This document shows, piece by piece, positions 16,001 through 22,381 of a stretch of 42,478 nucleotides of DNA (the stretch's first letter is position 1; every line of letters begins with the position of its first letter). This DNA is from Actinomycetota bacterium (lineage in GTDB: Bacteria; Actinomycetota; Thermoleophilia; Solirubrobacterales; JACPNS01): contig JACRKX010000095.1 of the NCBI GenBank assembly GCA_016219715.1, positions 1-42,478 on the forward strand, written 5' to 3'. The notes beneath the pieces were generated by a model. It searched no databases. It worked only from the letters and a program-made list of their open reading frames with translations, and was not told the origin of the DNA. Made by a program: the position numbers and the translations under genes.

Positions 16001-16842
16001 AACTCGCCCAGCGCCGCGGCCAGCGGCTCGGGTTGCTCGGGGAAGATCGTCTCGCCTTCGGGCCCCTGCTGCGGCAGGCCGGCGTTGGGGATGCAGTGAA
16101 CCGGCACCGGGCAGTGCTCGCCCAGAAAGCGGATCGCGTCGCGCATGTCCTCGGGCCCGGTCGAGCAGTTCAGGCCGATCACGTCGACCTTCAACGCCTC
16201 CAAAGTGGTGAGCACGCTGTCGATGTCGGTGCCCAGCAGCATCTTGCCGCCGTTGGGAAGCAGCGACACGCTGCACTGGATCGGCACGGCGCGTCCGGCC
16301 GCCTTGAAGGCGTCGCGCGCCCCGAAGACCGCAGCCTTGACTTCCAGGATGTCCTGTGCCGTCTCGATGATGACCAGGTCGACGCCACCCTCGATCAGGC
16401 CGGCGGCCTGCTCGGCAAAGACCTCGCGCAGCTCAGCGAAAGTGATCTCGCAGAGACCGGGCTCCATCGAAGCCGGCAGCATTCCCGTCGGGCCGATCGA
16501 ACCCGCCACGAACCGGTCTTCGCCGACCGCGCGGCGCGCGATCTGCGCGGCGGTGACGTTGATCTCGCGCGTGTGCGCGTCGAGCCCCCACTCCTCGAGC
16601 TTCAGGCGGGAGGCCTGGAAAGTGTCGGTCTCGACGACCATCGCTCCGGCTTCGGCCATCGAGCGGTGCACGCCTTCGATCACGTCGGGGCGGTTCAGCA
16701 CCAGCGCCTCGTGGGCGCGTCCGGGCAGCTTGTAGTCGTCCTCCAGGGAGAGGTCAAAGGTTTCAAGAGTGGCGCCCATGCCACCGTCGAAGACGATGAC
16801 GCGTTCGCGCGCGGCCGCTAGGAAGTCTCGGGGGTTGCTCAT
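13021..16842 (-). CDS. metH: cobalamin-dependent methionine synthase
   Basis: 1273 aa, ATG at 16842. It transfers the methyl group of 5-methyltetrahydrofolate to homocysteine via methylcobalamin. All four modules are visible: the homocysteine-binding zinc barrel with Cys226, Cys293 and Cys294 (GLNCSTG, GGCCGT); the pterin-binding barrel (about 325-600, VGERVNSQGSR); the B12 cap and Rossmann module with DVHDIGKS (cobalt-ligand His732); and the AdoMet reactivation domain (about 890-1180, RYSWGYPAVPEQ). After about residue 1190 an unusual Asp/Glu/Gly/Ala-rich tail of about 80 residues follows. Typical MetH proteins are about 1150-1230 aa, so the tail is extra. No cobalamin riboswitch is seen in the short upstream region. 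Confidence 0.95.
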   Translation of the reverse strand: MSNPRDFLAAARERVIVFDGGMGATLETFDLSLEDDYKLPGRAHEALVLNRPDVIEGVHRSMAEAGAMVVETDTFQASRLKLEEWGLDAHTREINVTAAQIARRAVGEDRFVAGSIGPTGMLPASMEPGLCEITFAELREVFAEQAAGLIEGGVDLVIIETAQDILEVKAAVFGARDAFKAAGRAVPIQCSVSLLPNGGKMLLGTDIDSVLTTLEALKVDVIGLNCSTGPEDMRDAIRFLGEHCPVPVHCIPNAGLPQQGPEGETIFPEQPEPLAAALGEFVEQYGVSIVGGCCGTTPDHIRAIAERCAGLPVRPRPAPRPPRVSSMIAATALVQEPAPTLVGERVNSQGSRAAKEMLLNNDYDGLVQVAEDQVGGGAHILDLCVALTERPDDEADQMREVAKRVSLTQPAPLQIDSTEPDVIKLALEQTPGRAIVNSINLEAGRDKLDTVVPLAIEHGAAVIALTIDEVGMAKTVERKVEIAKRIHELACGEHGLDEELLIFDLLTFTLTTGDDEWKPSAIATIEGIRAVKQALPKVKTSLGVSNVSFGVSPGARAVLNSVFLHHCVEAGLDLAMVNPNHITPYGEISDEERKLADDLVFNRSEDALQMFIEHFEGKGEEDVAEAADPTAGMEPEEALHFHILRRKKDGVEDWIDKSVEKIGAVPTLNDVLLPAMKEVGDKFGAGELILPFVLQSAEVMKKAVARLENYLDRIEGYTKGVVVLATVFGDVHDIGKSLVKTILTNNGYTVVDLGKQVPVGDIVDAAVEHDATAIGLSALLVSTSKQMPLAVQELHRQELKFPVLLGGAAINRKFGYRALYVNGKEDDTTYGSGVFYCKDAFEGLAVMDQLVEDGAREELMVKVYAEADRVRNEVEVVDDAPPVTDDSVRSAVVFESDVPEPPFWGVRELDVPMDEVYHHIDTHVLYKLHWGGRGMDKDEFNRLLRDDFQPRLERMWAEGAADGGVLHPRALLGYFPCYSEGNEIVVLDPSDRSTELERLYCPRQPRHDRISLADFYRPRELVTVDGTPGGEIDPAKLDVVALQAVTAGNEVTELMEKLEADGEFAEQLFTHGMGVQTAEAMAEWVHAKVRADLGVPLSQGRRYSWGYPAVPEQSEHEKVFRLLDAPSIGLELSGGFAVAPEQSTLAVVAYHPQAVYYGMRSGFLPKPGVAMPDQLIAGTERDPAVRAASLDEGFDDDPPDPVVESEVDKPAGDGGAGAGAKPGAEGAGEDDADESSGDGERGSEGGPSGAGRPSDADEFDESAIVEDAASATN

Positions 16843-16985
16843 GGGGACTGATCCTACAAGCGGCCCTTCTATTCCTAGCTGGACGGTCGGTATTCGCCCG
16901 GCAAAACGGGCACGGATGAAAATCCGGCCGATACGAGCGATAAATCAGTTACGTAACCAATCGCCGTCAGGAGCCGTGAAACGCC

Positions 16986-17783
16986 ATGCACCGACCCGCA
17001 CTCACCCATACTCGGTCCAAGAATCCGATCGCTTTCGCCGCCGGTGCGATCGCGGTGCTGCTGGCCGTTGCCGCCCTCGCCGGCTGCGGCTCGTCGCTCG
17101 ACCCGACGCTTGTCGAAGAGGCCGGCGTACACGGCAACCAGCTCGAAAAGGTCTACGCGCTCTACAGCCAGGACGTTCTCAGCAAGGTCTCCAACCGCGA
17201 CCTCAAGGACATCAACGCCGCGCTTGCCGCGAACGACCTCAAAAAGGCCACCCCAGGCGACCTGCGCCGCGCCCAGACCGAGATCGCGTCGCGAATCAGA
17301 ACCCTCACCAAGTTCGAGCGCAAGCTGCGCGCCGAGAACAAGAAGCTCAAGGACACGCCTGAGCCGAACTTCGATGACGGCCTCGAAGACGACTTCACCA
17401 ACAACGAGTTCGCCGACGCCTACGCGCAGTCCACCACGCATATCGAGCGCTACACCACCGCCGATCTGGCGGCCGTGAAGATCGTCTTCAGCTCGCTCGA
17501 GAAGTACCTCGACTTCCTCGAACAGTGGGAGGAGTACCTCAACGACGACGACACCTCGGGACTCGTGTCGGCCGGCGAGGCCAGCGATGCCGCGCTCGCG
17601 CGCGTGCAGAAGACGAGCCGCCGCATCGACTCCCGCGGGACACTCAACAGCAAGCTCGACCCACTTGTTGACAAGATGGCCTCGGCGGCAACCAACTCCG
17701 ACCAGGTCGCCGATCTGATCCGCGAACTAAAGGAGAAGTACCCCAACAGCTTCCTCTCGAAGCACGTCGTAGAGAAGAAGTAA
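16986..17783 (+). CDS. putative helical lipoprotein, function unknown
   Basis: 265 aa, ATG at 16986 with AGGAG about 12 nt upstream. A signal peptide (about residues 15-33) ends in a lipobox ALAGC with Cys34. The mature protein is highly charged and predicted to be almost entirely alpha-helical (EKVYALYSQDVLSKVSNRD, KFERKLRAENKKLKDT), so a helical bundle or coiled coil on the outer face of the membrane is likely. No named family is recognised. It is divergent from metH across 143 bp and lies 29 bp before another secreted protein, with which it probably shares a transcript. Confidence 0.75.
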   Translation: MHRPALTHTRSKNPIAFAAGAIAVLLAVAALAGCGSSLDPTLVEEAGVHGNQLEKVYALYSQDVLSKVSNRDLKDINAALAANDLKKATPGDLRRAQTEIASRIRTLTKFERKLRAENKKLKDTPEPNFDDGLEDDFTNNEFADAYAQSTTHIERYTTADLAAVKIVFSSLEKYLDFLEQWEEYLNDDDTSGLVSAGEASDAALARVQKTSRRIDSRGTLNSKLDPLVDKMASAATNSDQVADLIRELKEKYPNSFLSKHVVEKK

Positions 17784-17812
17784 CCCGGCACATCACAAGC
17801 AAGGGGAATCCC

Positions 17813-18547
17813 ATGAAGAAACTGAGAGACCACCGGCCTTCGCCGGCGATGATCGTCGCATTCGCCGCGCTCTTTGCCTCGGTCGTCGGCACGGCAACGG
17901 CGCTACCGGGAAGCAACCGCGTCGACAGGAACGACATCAGGCCCAACGCCGTCCAGTCGAGCGACATCAAGAAGCGCGCCGTTACGTCAGGCAAGATCGG
18001 AATCAACGCGGTGACAACATCGAAGGTCCGAGACAACAACCTGACCGGCGGCGACATCGACGAGTCGACGCTTGGCCCGGTGCCGGAGGTCTCTTTCCTG
18101 AAGCGCTTTTCGGCGCGCATCCCGTTTGGTGGCGACGTCGAACTCGTCTCCAACGGCCCGGTATCGGTGCGGGCGATCTGCGTCCTCAACAACGACGTCA
18201 ACGGCACCAACCCCGCCGATGGCGTAATGATCTACGCCCGCACAACGGCGCCGCTCTCTTTCCTGTCGGGCAACGACGATCGCCGCGGAGACGCTGACGG
18301 CAGCGGCCTCGCCGACAACGAGACGCTCGATCCCACGGATCTGATCAACGACTCGGTGATGTTCGACACCGTGGCGACCGGCGGGGCCCCCGACGAGCAG
18401 ATAGTCGAGAACGACATCGACGACGGCTGGGTACTGGGCTCCGACGGCTCCTACATCGGCGTCGACGGCGAGACGACCGTGCTCGGCCTTCGCACACTCG
18501 GAAGCGACTGCGTCGTCATGGGCAACGCCACCGTCGCCAAGCTCTAG
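17813..18547 (+). CDS. secreted protein with N-terminal short helical-stem repeats
   Basis: 244 aa, ATG at 17813 preceded by AAGGGG. The N-terminal signal or anchor segment (about residues 11-31) is followed by roughly four 10-11-residue repeats of the type N-D-I-x-x-x-A-V-x-S (RNDIRPNAVQSSDIKKRAVTS, in part). These resemble short beta-helix or stalk repeats that I associate with many exported Thermoleophilia proteins. The C-terminal part (about 85-244) is beta-rich with two Cys and looks like a compact globular head. Function is unknown. A surface stalk-and-head protein is inferred. Confidence 0.75.
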   Translation: MKKLRDHRPSPAMIVAFAALFASVVGTATALPGSNRVDRNDIRPNAVQSSDIKKRAVTSGKIGINAVTTSKVRDNNLTGGDIDESTLGPVPEVSFLKRFSARIPFGGDVELVSNGPVSVRAICVLNNDVNGTNPADGVMIYARTTAPLSFLSGNDDRRGDADGSGLADNETLDPTDLINDSVMFDTVATGGAPDEQIVENDIDDGWVLGSDGSYIGVDGETTVLGLRTLGSDCVVMGNATVAKL

Positions 18548-18568
18548 CCGGAATCGTTAGGCAAGTCT

Positions 18569-18598
18569 CGAGCGCGGCGCCGATCGGCGCCGCGCTCG
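18569..18598. terminator. perfect 30-bp GC-rich palindrome between convergent genes
   Basis: The half-site cgagcgcggcgccga is followed directly by its reverse complement. It lies 22 bp after the secreted-protein stop and 25 bp before the stop of the opposing lyase gene, so a shared bidirectional terminator is likely. There is no T-run. Confidence 0.65.
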
Positions 18599-18622
18599 GA
18601 TCTGCAAACTCGCCTCAGCGGC

Positions 18623-19675
18623 CTAGAACTCGTACGCCGCCTTCAACTCCGGGTCCTTTTCCGACAGCATCGTCGCGAGGTCGACCATCACCTTGCACTG
18701 CTTCCAGGTGGCGTCGTCCTGCATCTTGCCGTCGATCATGTGGACGCCCTTGCCGTCGGGGATCGCCTCGATCACCTTCTTGGCGAACAACACCTCGTCG
18801 ACCGGCGGGCTGAAGACCTTCTTGGCGACGTCGATCTGCGCCGGGTGCAACGACCATGCGCCGACACAACCCAGCAGGAACGCGGCGCGGAACTGCACTT
18901 CGCAGGCCACGAGGTCCTTGATGTCGCCGAACGGGCCGTAGAACGGCAGCAGACCGTTGCTGGTACAAGCGTCGACCATGCGCGCGATCGAGTAGTGCCA
19001 CGGGTCCTGCTGCACGTAGACACGGCCTTCCTCGAGGTCATCGGGGTTGACCGGGTCGTTGATCGTCTGGTAGCCGGGGTGACCGCCGCCGACGCGGGTC
19101 GTCTTCATGCGGCGGCTGGCCGCAAGGTCGGCCGGACCGAAGCTCATGCCCTGCATGCGCGGGCTGGCGGCGGCAATCTCGTCGACATGAGCGACACCCT
19201 GCGCTGTCTCGAGGATCGCGTGGATCAGCAGCGGCTTCTTGACGCCGGCCTTGCTTTCGAGCTGTGCGAGCAGGCGGTCGACGTAGTGGATGTCCCACGG
19301 GCCCTCGACCTTCGGCACCATGATCACGTCGAGCTTGTCGCCGATCTCGGTGACGAGCGCGATCAGGTCGTCGAGCACCCACGGGCTGTCGAGCGAGTTG
19401 ACGCGAGTCCAGAACCCGGTGCTGCCGAAATCGACGCTCTTGCCGACTTCGATCAGCCCGGCGCGCGCGGCCTCCTTCTTGTCGACCGGGATCGCGTCCT
19501 CGAGGTTGCCGAGAACGATGTCGCTCTTGGCGGCGAGATCCGGCACCTTGGCGCGCATCTTCTCGTTCGACGGGTCGAAGAAGTGGATCATGCGCGACGG
19601 CGGAAACGGGATCTCGGTGACGGGATCCGGTGCTCCCGCGCACAGCGGCTTGAAGAAGTCTCGGGGGGCTCGCAT
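18623..19675 (-). CDS. HpcH/HpaI-family CoA lyase, L-malyl-CoA/beta-methylmalyl-CoA lyase-like
   Basis: 350 aa, ATG at 19675. It belongs to the citrate-lyase-beta/malyl-CoA lyase barrel family. Conserved features are [17 protein letters not shown] (metal and CoA region), [22 protein letters not shown] (catalytic Glu) and [20 protein letters not shown], a stretch characteristic of malyl-CoA lyases that cleave malyl-CoA to glyoxylate and acetyl-CoA or beta-methylmalyl-CoA to glyoxylate and propionyl-CoA. The C-terminal ADP/CoA lid region is present. There are no ethylmalonyl-CoA or 3-hydroxypropionate pathway genes nearby to fix the pathway. It is divergent from the LMW-PTP gene across 160 bp. 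Confidence 0.85.
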   Translation of the reverse strand: MRAPRDFFKPLCAGAPDPVTEIPFPPSRMIHFFDPSNEKMRAKVPDLAAKSDIVLGNLEDAIPVDKKEAARAGLIEVGKSVDFGSTGFWTRVNSLDSPWVLDDLIALVTEIGDKLDVIMVPKVEGPWDIHYVDRLLAQLESKAGVKKPLLIHAILETAQGVAHVDEIAAASPRMQGMSFGPADLAASRRMKTTRVGGGHPGYQTINDPVNPDDLEEGRVYVQQDPWHYSIARMVDACTSNGLLPFYGPFGDIKDLVACEVQFRAAFLLGCVGAWSLHPAQIDVAKKVFSPPVDEVLFAKKVIEAIPDGKGVHMIDGKMQDDATWKQCKVMVDLATMLSEKDPELKAAYEF

Positions 19676-19835
19676 TCTGTTGAGTGCTCCTAGTGGGTTG
19701 TCGTGCGCGAGCCGGGTGCCCGCGCGGGTTCACGAAGTCTCTTGCGGAAACGGTAGCCGCAGGCACCAGCCGCGGCACTGCGGACGGGCGCACGAGCCGC
19801 GGCCTGCCGCCACGGTCGCTGTCAGAATCCGCGCC

Positions 19836-20330
19836 GTGGAGAACGAACCCGTCAAGCTGCTGTTCGTCTGCCTCGGCAACATCTGCCGTTCGCCGACGGC
19901 CGAGGGGGTGATGCGCCACCTCGTCGAAGAGGCCGGAATCGCCGACCGATTCGATCTCGACAGCGCGGGCACAGGCTCCTGGCACATCGGCGACCCGCCG
20001 GACCGGCGAAGCACCGCTGCCGCGGCGGCCCGCGGAATCAAGCTCGACGGAAGGGCGCGCGGCGTCGATGGCGGCGACTTCGAGCACTTCGACCTGATCC
20101 TGGCGATGGACGCATACAACCTGCGCGACCTGCAGGCGATCGCGCCGACCGACGAGTCCGAGGCGAAGGTGAAGATGCTGCGCGAGTTCGACCCGATGAG
20201 CACGCCCGACGACTACGACGTACCCGATCCGTACTACGGCGGACCCGACGGCTTCGACCACGTGATCGACCTCGTCGAGGCAGCTTGCCGCGGCCTGCTC
20301 GACGACGTGCTCGCCGGAAGGGCACCATGA
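19836..20330 (+). CDS. low-molecular-weight protein-tyrosine-phosphatase family protein
   Basis: 164 aa from GTG 19836, the start that places the P-loop near the N-terminus as in the family. The catalytic loop is CLGNICRSPT (Cys-x5-Arg-Ser), with Cys as nucleophile, and the general-acid loop is VPDPYYGG (Asp-Pro-Tyr). It is cytoplasmic. It ends with TGA 39 bp before a fructosamine-kinase-family gene on the same strand. By established comparative work, these two families often occur together, and some LMW-PTP relatives dephosphorylate sugar phosphates in protein deglycation. A role in that process rather than phosphotyrosine signalling is therefore plausible. Confidence 0.9.
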   Translation: MENEPVKLLFVCLGNICRSPTAEGVMRHLVEEAGIADRFDLDSAGTGSWHIGDPPDRRSTAAAAARGIKLDGRARGVDGGDFEHFDLILAMDAYNLRDLQAIAPTDESEAKVKMLREFDPMSTPDDYDVPDPYYGGPDGFDHVIDLVEAACRGLLDDVLAGRAP

Positions 20331-20368
20331 GCCGGTCGCGATGAGCGCCGCGGTATGAGCGAGCGGAG

Positions 20369-21307
20369 GTGAGCTCTCCGGCCGACATCGAACGGGCGCT
20401 GCGCGAACGGCTGGGGCTCGACATCGCCAGCGTGTCGCTTGCCGTCGGCGGCGATATCAACGATGCCTACCGCGCCGAACTGGCCGGCGGTGGCAGCGTT
20501 TTCGTCAAGACGAGCGATGCGGCGGCGCCGGGAATGTTCACCGACGAAGCCGCCGGACTGGCCTGGCTCGGCGAGCCCGAGAGCGGCTTGCGCACGCCCA
20601 AGGTGATCGGCGTGATCGACGCTCCCGACGATGCTCTCGCAGCCACGCCTCGACTGCTGGCGCTTGGCTGGGTCGACCGCGCGCCACTCGACGCCAACGG
20701 CGAGGAAAGATTGGGTCGCGGACTAGCCGCGATCCACTCCGCCGGAGCGCCCGCCTTCGGGGCCACACCCGTGCTCAACCCAGACGGCTCGCTGAACCCC
20801 GTGCGCCCCGGCCGCTCGCCGATGCGCTTCAACGAGCTGTCGCTGCCCAACGACCCGTGCGCGACTTGGGCGGAGTTCTACGCGGAGCGCCGCATCCGTC
20901 CACTGGTGCGAGCGTGCCGCGACCGCGGGGAGCTGAGCGCGGAAGACGCCGAGCGATTCCAGCAACTCTGCGCTCGACTGCCTTCGCTGGCGGGACCCGA
21001 AGAGCCACCGGCCCGCATTCACGGCGACCTCTGGTCAGGCAACGTGATGGCCGGCGCCGGCGGCGAGGTCTACCTGATCGACCCCGTCGCCCACGGCGGC
21101 CACCGCGAACTCGACCTCGCCGTTCTGAAGGTCTTCGGCGGCCCCGGTCAGCGATGCTTCGACGCCTACGCCGAAGCCACCCCGCTAGCCGACGGCCACA
21201 CCGAGCGCGAACGACTCTGGCAGCTAGCGATGATCCTGCTGCACGTCTACTTGTTCGGCGGCGGCTACCGCAGCCAGGCGCTCTCGATCGCCGACGACTA
21301 CCTCTAA
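20369..21307 (+). CDS. fructosamine/ketosamine-3-kinase family protein
   Basis: 312 aa from GTG 20369; GGAGG abuts the start, so the exact start is uncertain. The protein has the aminoglycoside-kinase-like fold of the fructosamine kinase family: the N-terminal lobe has VGGDINDAYRAEL and a Lys in VFVKTS, and the catalytic loop is ARIHGDLWSGNV with a following LIDPVAHGGHRELDLA (DFG-equivalent Asp). Members phosphorylate sugar amines (ribulosamine, erythrulosamine or fructosamine) on glycated proteins, destabilising the adduct so that the amine is freed. The preceding LMW-PTP-like gene supports a deglycation unit. The specific substrate is unknown. Confidence 0.9.
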   Translation: MSSPADIERALRERLGLDIASVSLAVGGDINDAYRAELAGGGSVFVKTSDAAAPGMFTDEAAGLAWLGEPESGLRTPKVIGVIDAPDDALAATPRLLALGWVDRAPLDANGEERLGRGLAAIHSAGAPAFGATPVLNPDGSLNPVRPGRSPMRFNELSLPNDPCATWAEFYAERRIRPLVRACRDRGELSAEDAERFQQLCARLPSLAGPEEPPARIHGDLWSGNVMAGAGGEVYLIDPVAHGGHRELDLAVLKVFGGPGQRCFDAYAEATPLADGHTERERLWQLAMILLHVYLFGGGYRSQALSIADDYL

Positions 21308-21317
21308 AAAAAGAGGT

Positions 21318-21360
21318 CTCCCCGTGACAGATTGGACAAAGTCCATTCTTTCACGGGGAG
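21318..21360. repeat. REP-like hairpin (copy B) after the fructosamine kinase gene; also a probable terminator
   Basis: The arms ctccccgtgacagattggac and gtccattctttcacggggag are 20 bp with three mismatches around a 3-nt loop. It lies 10 bp after the kinase stop. A short A-rich stem (cctct-a6-agagg, 21301-21315) precedes it. The arm core matches REP-like copy A at 12813-12855, but here the loop is at the TGGAC end instead of the CCCGTGA end. Confidence 0.65.
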
Positions 21361-21406
21361 TCGCTTTTCCCGCGAGTCGCCTTTCCGAGAAGTCGCTATT
21401 TCCCCC
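21359..21406. repeat. three 16-bp degenerate tandem units
   Basis: AGTCGC recurs with exact 16-bp spacing at 21359, 21375 and 21391, each followed by a pyrimidine-rich run (agtcgcttttcccgcg, agtcgcctttccgaga, agtcgctatttccccc). It directly follows hairpin copy B. Confidence 0.55.
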
Positions 21407-21463
21407 TTCCCCCAGGGGGCGGCGCCGGCACCGCCGCGGTATCCAACCGCTCGCGATCCGGCG

Positions 21464-21880
21464 CTAAGAGTTGATGCCGAAGCCGAGCGCCATCAGCGCC
21501 AGGACGACGGCGACGAACACGAACGGGATCAGCGCGAACGAGACCGAAACCCAGCGCAATCCCCAGCGCGAGTTGAGGCGGTCACTCTCCCGCGTGCGCA
21601 CCATCAGGGGGGCGCAACGGTCGCTGATCCAGACGACGACGGCCAGCGCGAGCGCGGCCATCCCGACCGTCACTCCGAGTGCCATCAGCGTGTTTGAAAC
21701 AGGTTCCGGCGCGGCCTCGGAATGGAACTCCCCAAGACCAAGCGCGCCGATCAAGAGCATGTCGGCGGCCGACATCACCGCGCCGACGGCCACGCCCACC
21801 GCGGCCATCACACACAGCAACGCGAATCCGCGCAGCCGGTAGATCGAGTAATTCGCGTAGTGGACCGATCGCCTGAACAT
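21464..21880 (-). CDS. small membrane protein, function unknown
   Basis: 138 aa. Three or four hydrophobic spans are visible (about residues 18-48, 65-86 and 110-135), with a basic, Ser/Arg-containing loop between the last two (RTRESDRLNSRWG). No family is recognised. It lies 57 bp after the stop of the preceding small membrane gene on the same strand, at the end of the glycosylation cluster, so it may be its last member. No clear ribosome-binding site is seen. Confidence 0.65.
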   Translation of the reverse strand: MFRRSVHYANYSIYRLRGFALLCVMAAVGVAVGAVMSAADMLLIGALGLGEFHSEAAPEPVSNTLMALGVTVGMAALALAVVVWISDRCAPLMVRTRESDRLNSRWGLRWVSVSFALIPFVFVAVVLALMALGFGINS

Positions 21881-21937
21881 GCCATCGCTATCGGCCTCGT
21901 CGATCGCCGTGTTTAGCGGGCCCGGCGAACCGGGCCG

Positions 21938-22381
21938 CTAGCTGGACGTATGTTCTACCGGCGCCGCTGGCGAACGGTCCTCGCCGGCAATCAGGCGAGC
22001 CGACAGAGCAAGCGCAACGGTCCACACGAGCGCCCCGGCGGCGGGCAGGAAGAGCCACCACGTCTGATGCTCCCGCAGCGTCCAGACGCTGACCACTGCG
22101 GCCGCGAGCAGTGAAGCCGTGGCCGCACGACGGGTTTCGCGCGCGCCGGTCCTGGTCGAGTAACGGCCGCACAATGCCAGCGCGACGGGCACGGTCAGGA
22201 TGCAGACCGGCAGCGCCTCGGCCACGGTGTCAGTCAACCTGGAAAGCGAAAGCGGGTCGTAGCTACGCAACCCGCTTCGCAACAGCATCACGAACACGAC
22301 CGCGCCGCCGATCGCCACGAGATCGAGAGCGAACAATGCCACCCGCCGGTCGCGGATCGATGCTGTCGCATCGCGACTCAA
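21938..22381 (-). CDS. small membrane protein resembling the membrane part of polyprenyl sugar-phosphate transferases
   Basis: 147 aa, TTG start at 22381 supported by AAGGGG 5 nt upstream and by overlap with the stop of the preceding gene. Four hydrophobic spans are visible. The pattern (LFALDLVAIGGAVVFVMLLR, then LCGRYSTRTGARETRRA, then more spans) resembles the N-terminal membrane region of exopolysaccharide polyprenyl glycosylphosphotransferases, but the catalytic domain is absent. It could be a stand-alone accessory subunit or a degenerate remnant; the good translational coupling favours a real gene. Confidence 0.65.
   Translation of the reverse strand: MSRDATASIRDRRVALFALDLVAIGGAVVFVMLLRSGLRSYDPLSLSRLTDTVAEALPVCILTVPVALALCGRYSTRTGARETRRAATASLLAAAVVSVWTLREHQTWWLFLPAAGALVWTVALALSARLIAGEDRSPAAPVEHTSS

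Noticed and set aside
14452-16821. Long plus-strand open frame opposite metH
   Set aside because: It mirrors the metH codon pattern, has no family motifs and no ribosome-binding site; it is a shadow of GC-rich antisense coding DNA.
16843-16985. Cobalamin or SAM riboswitch controlling metH
   Set aside because: The 143-bp region holds no B12-box-like or SAM-riboswitch core sequence that I can recognise, and it is shared with a divergent gene.
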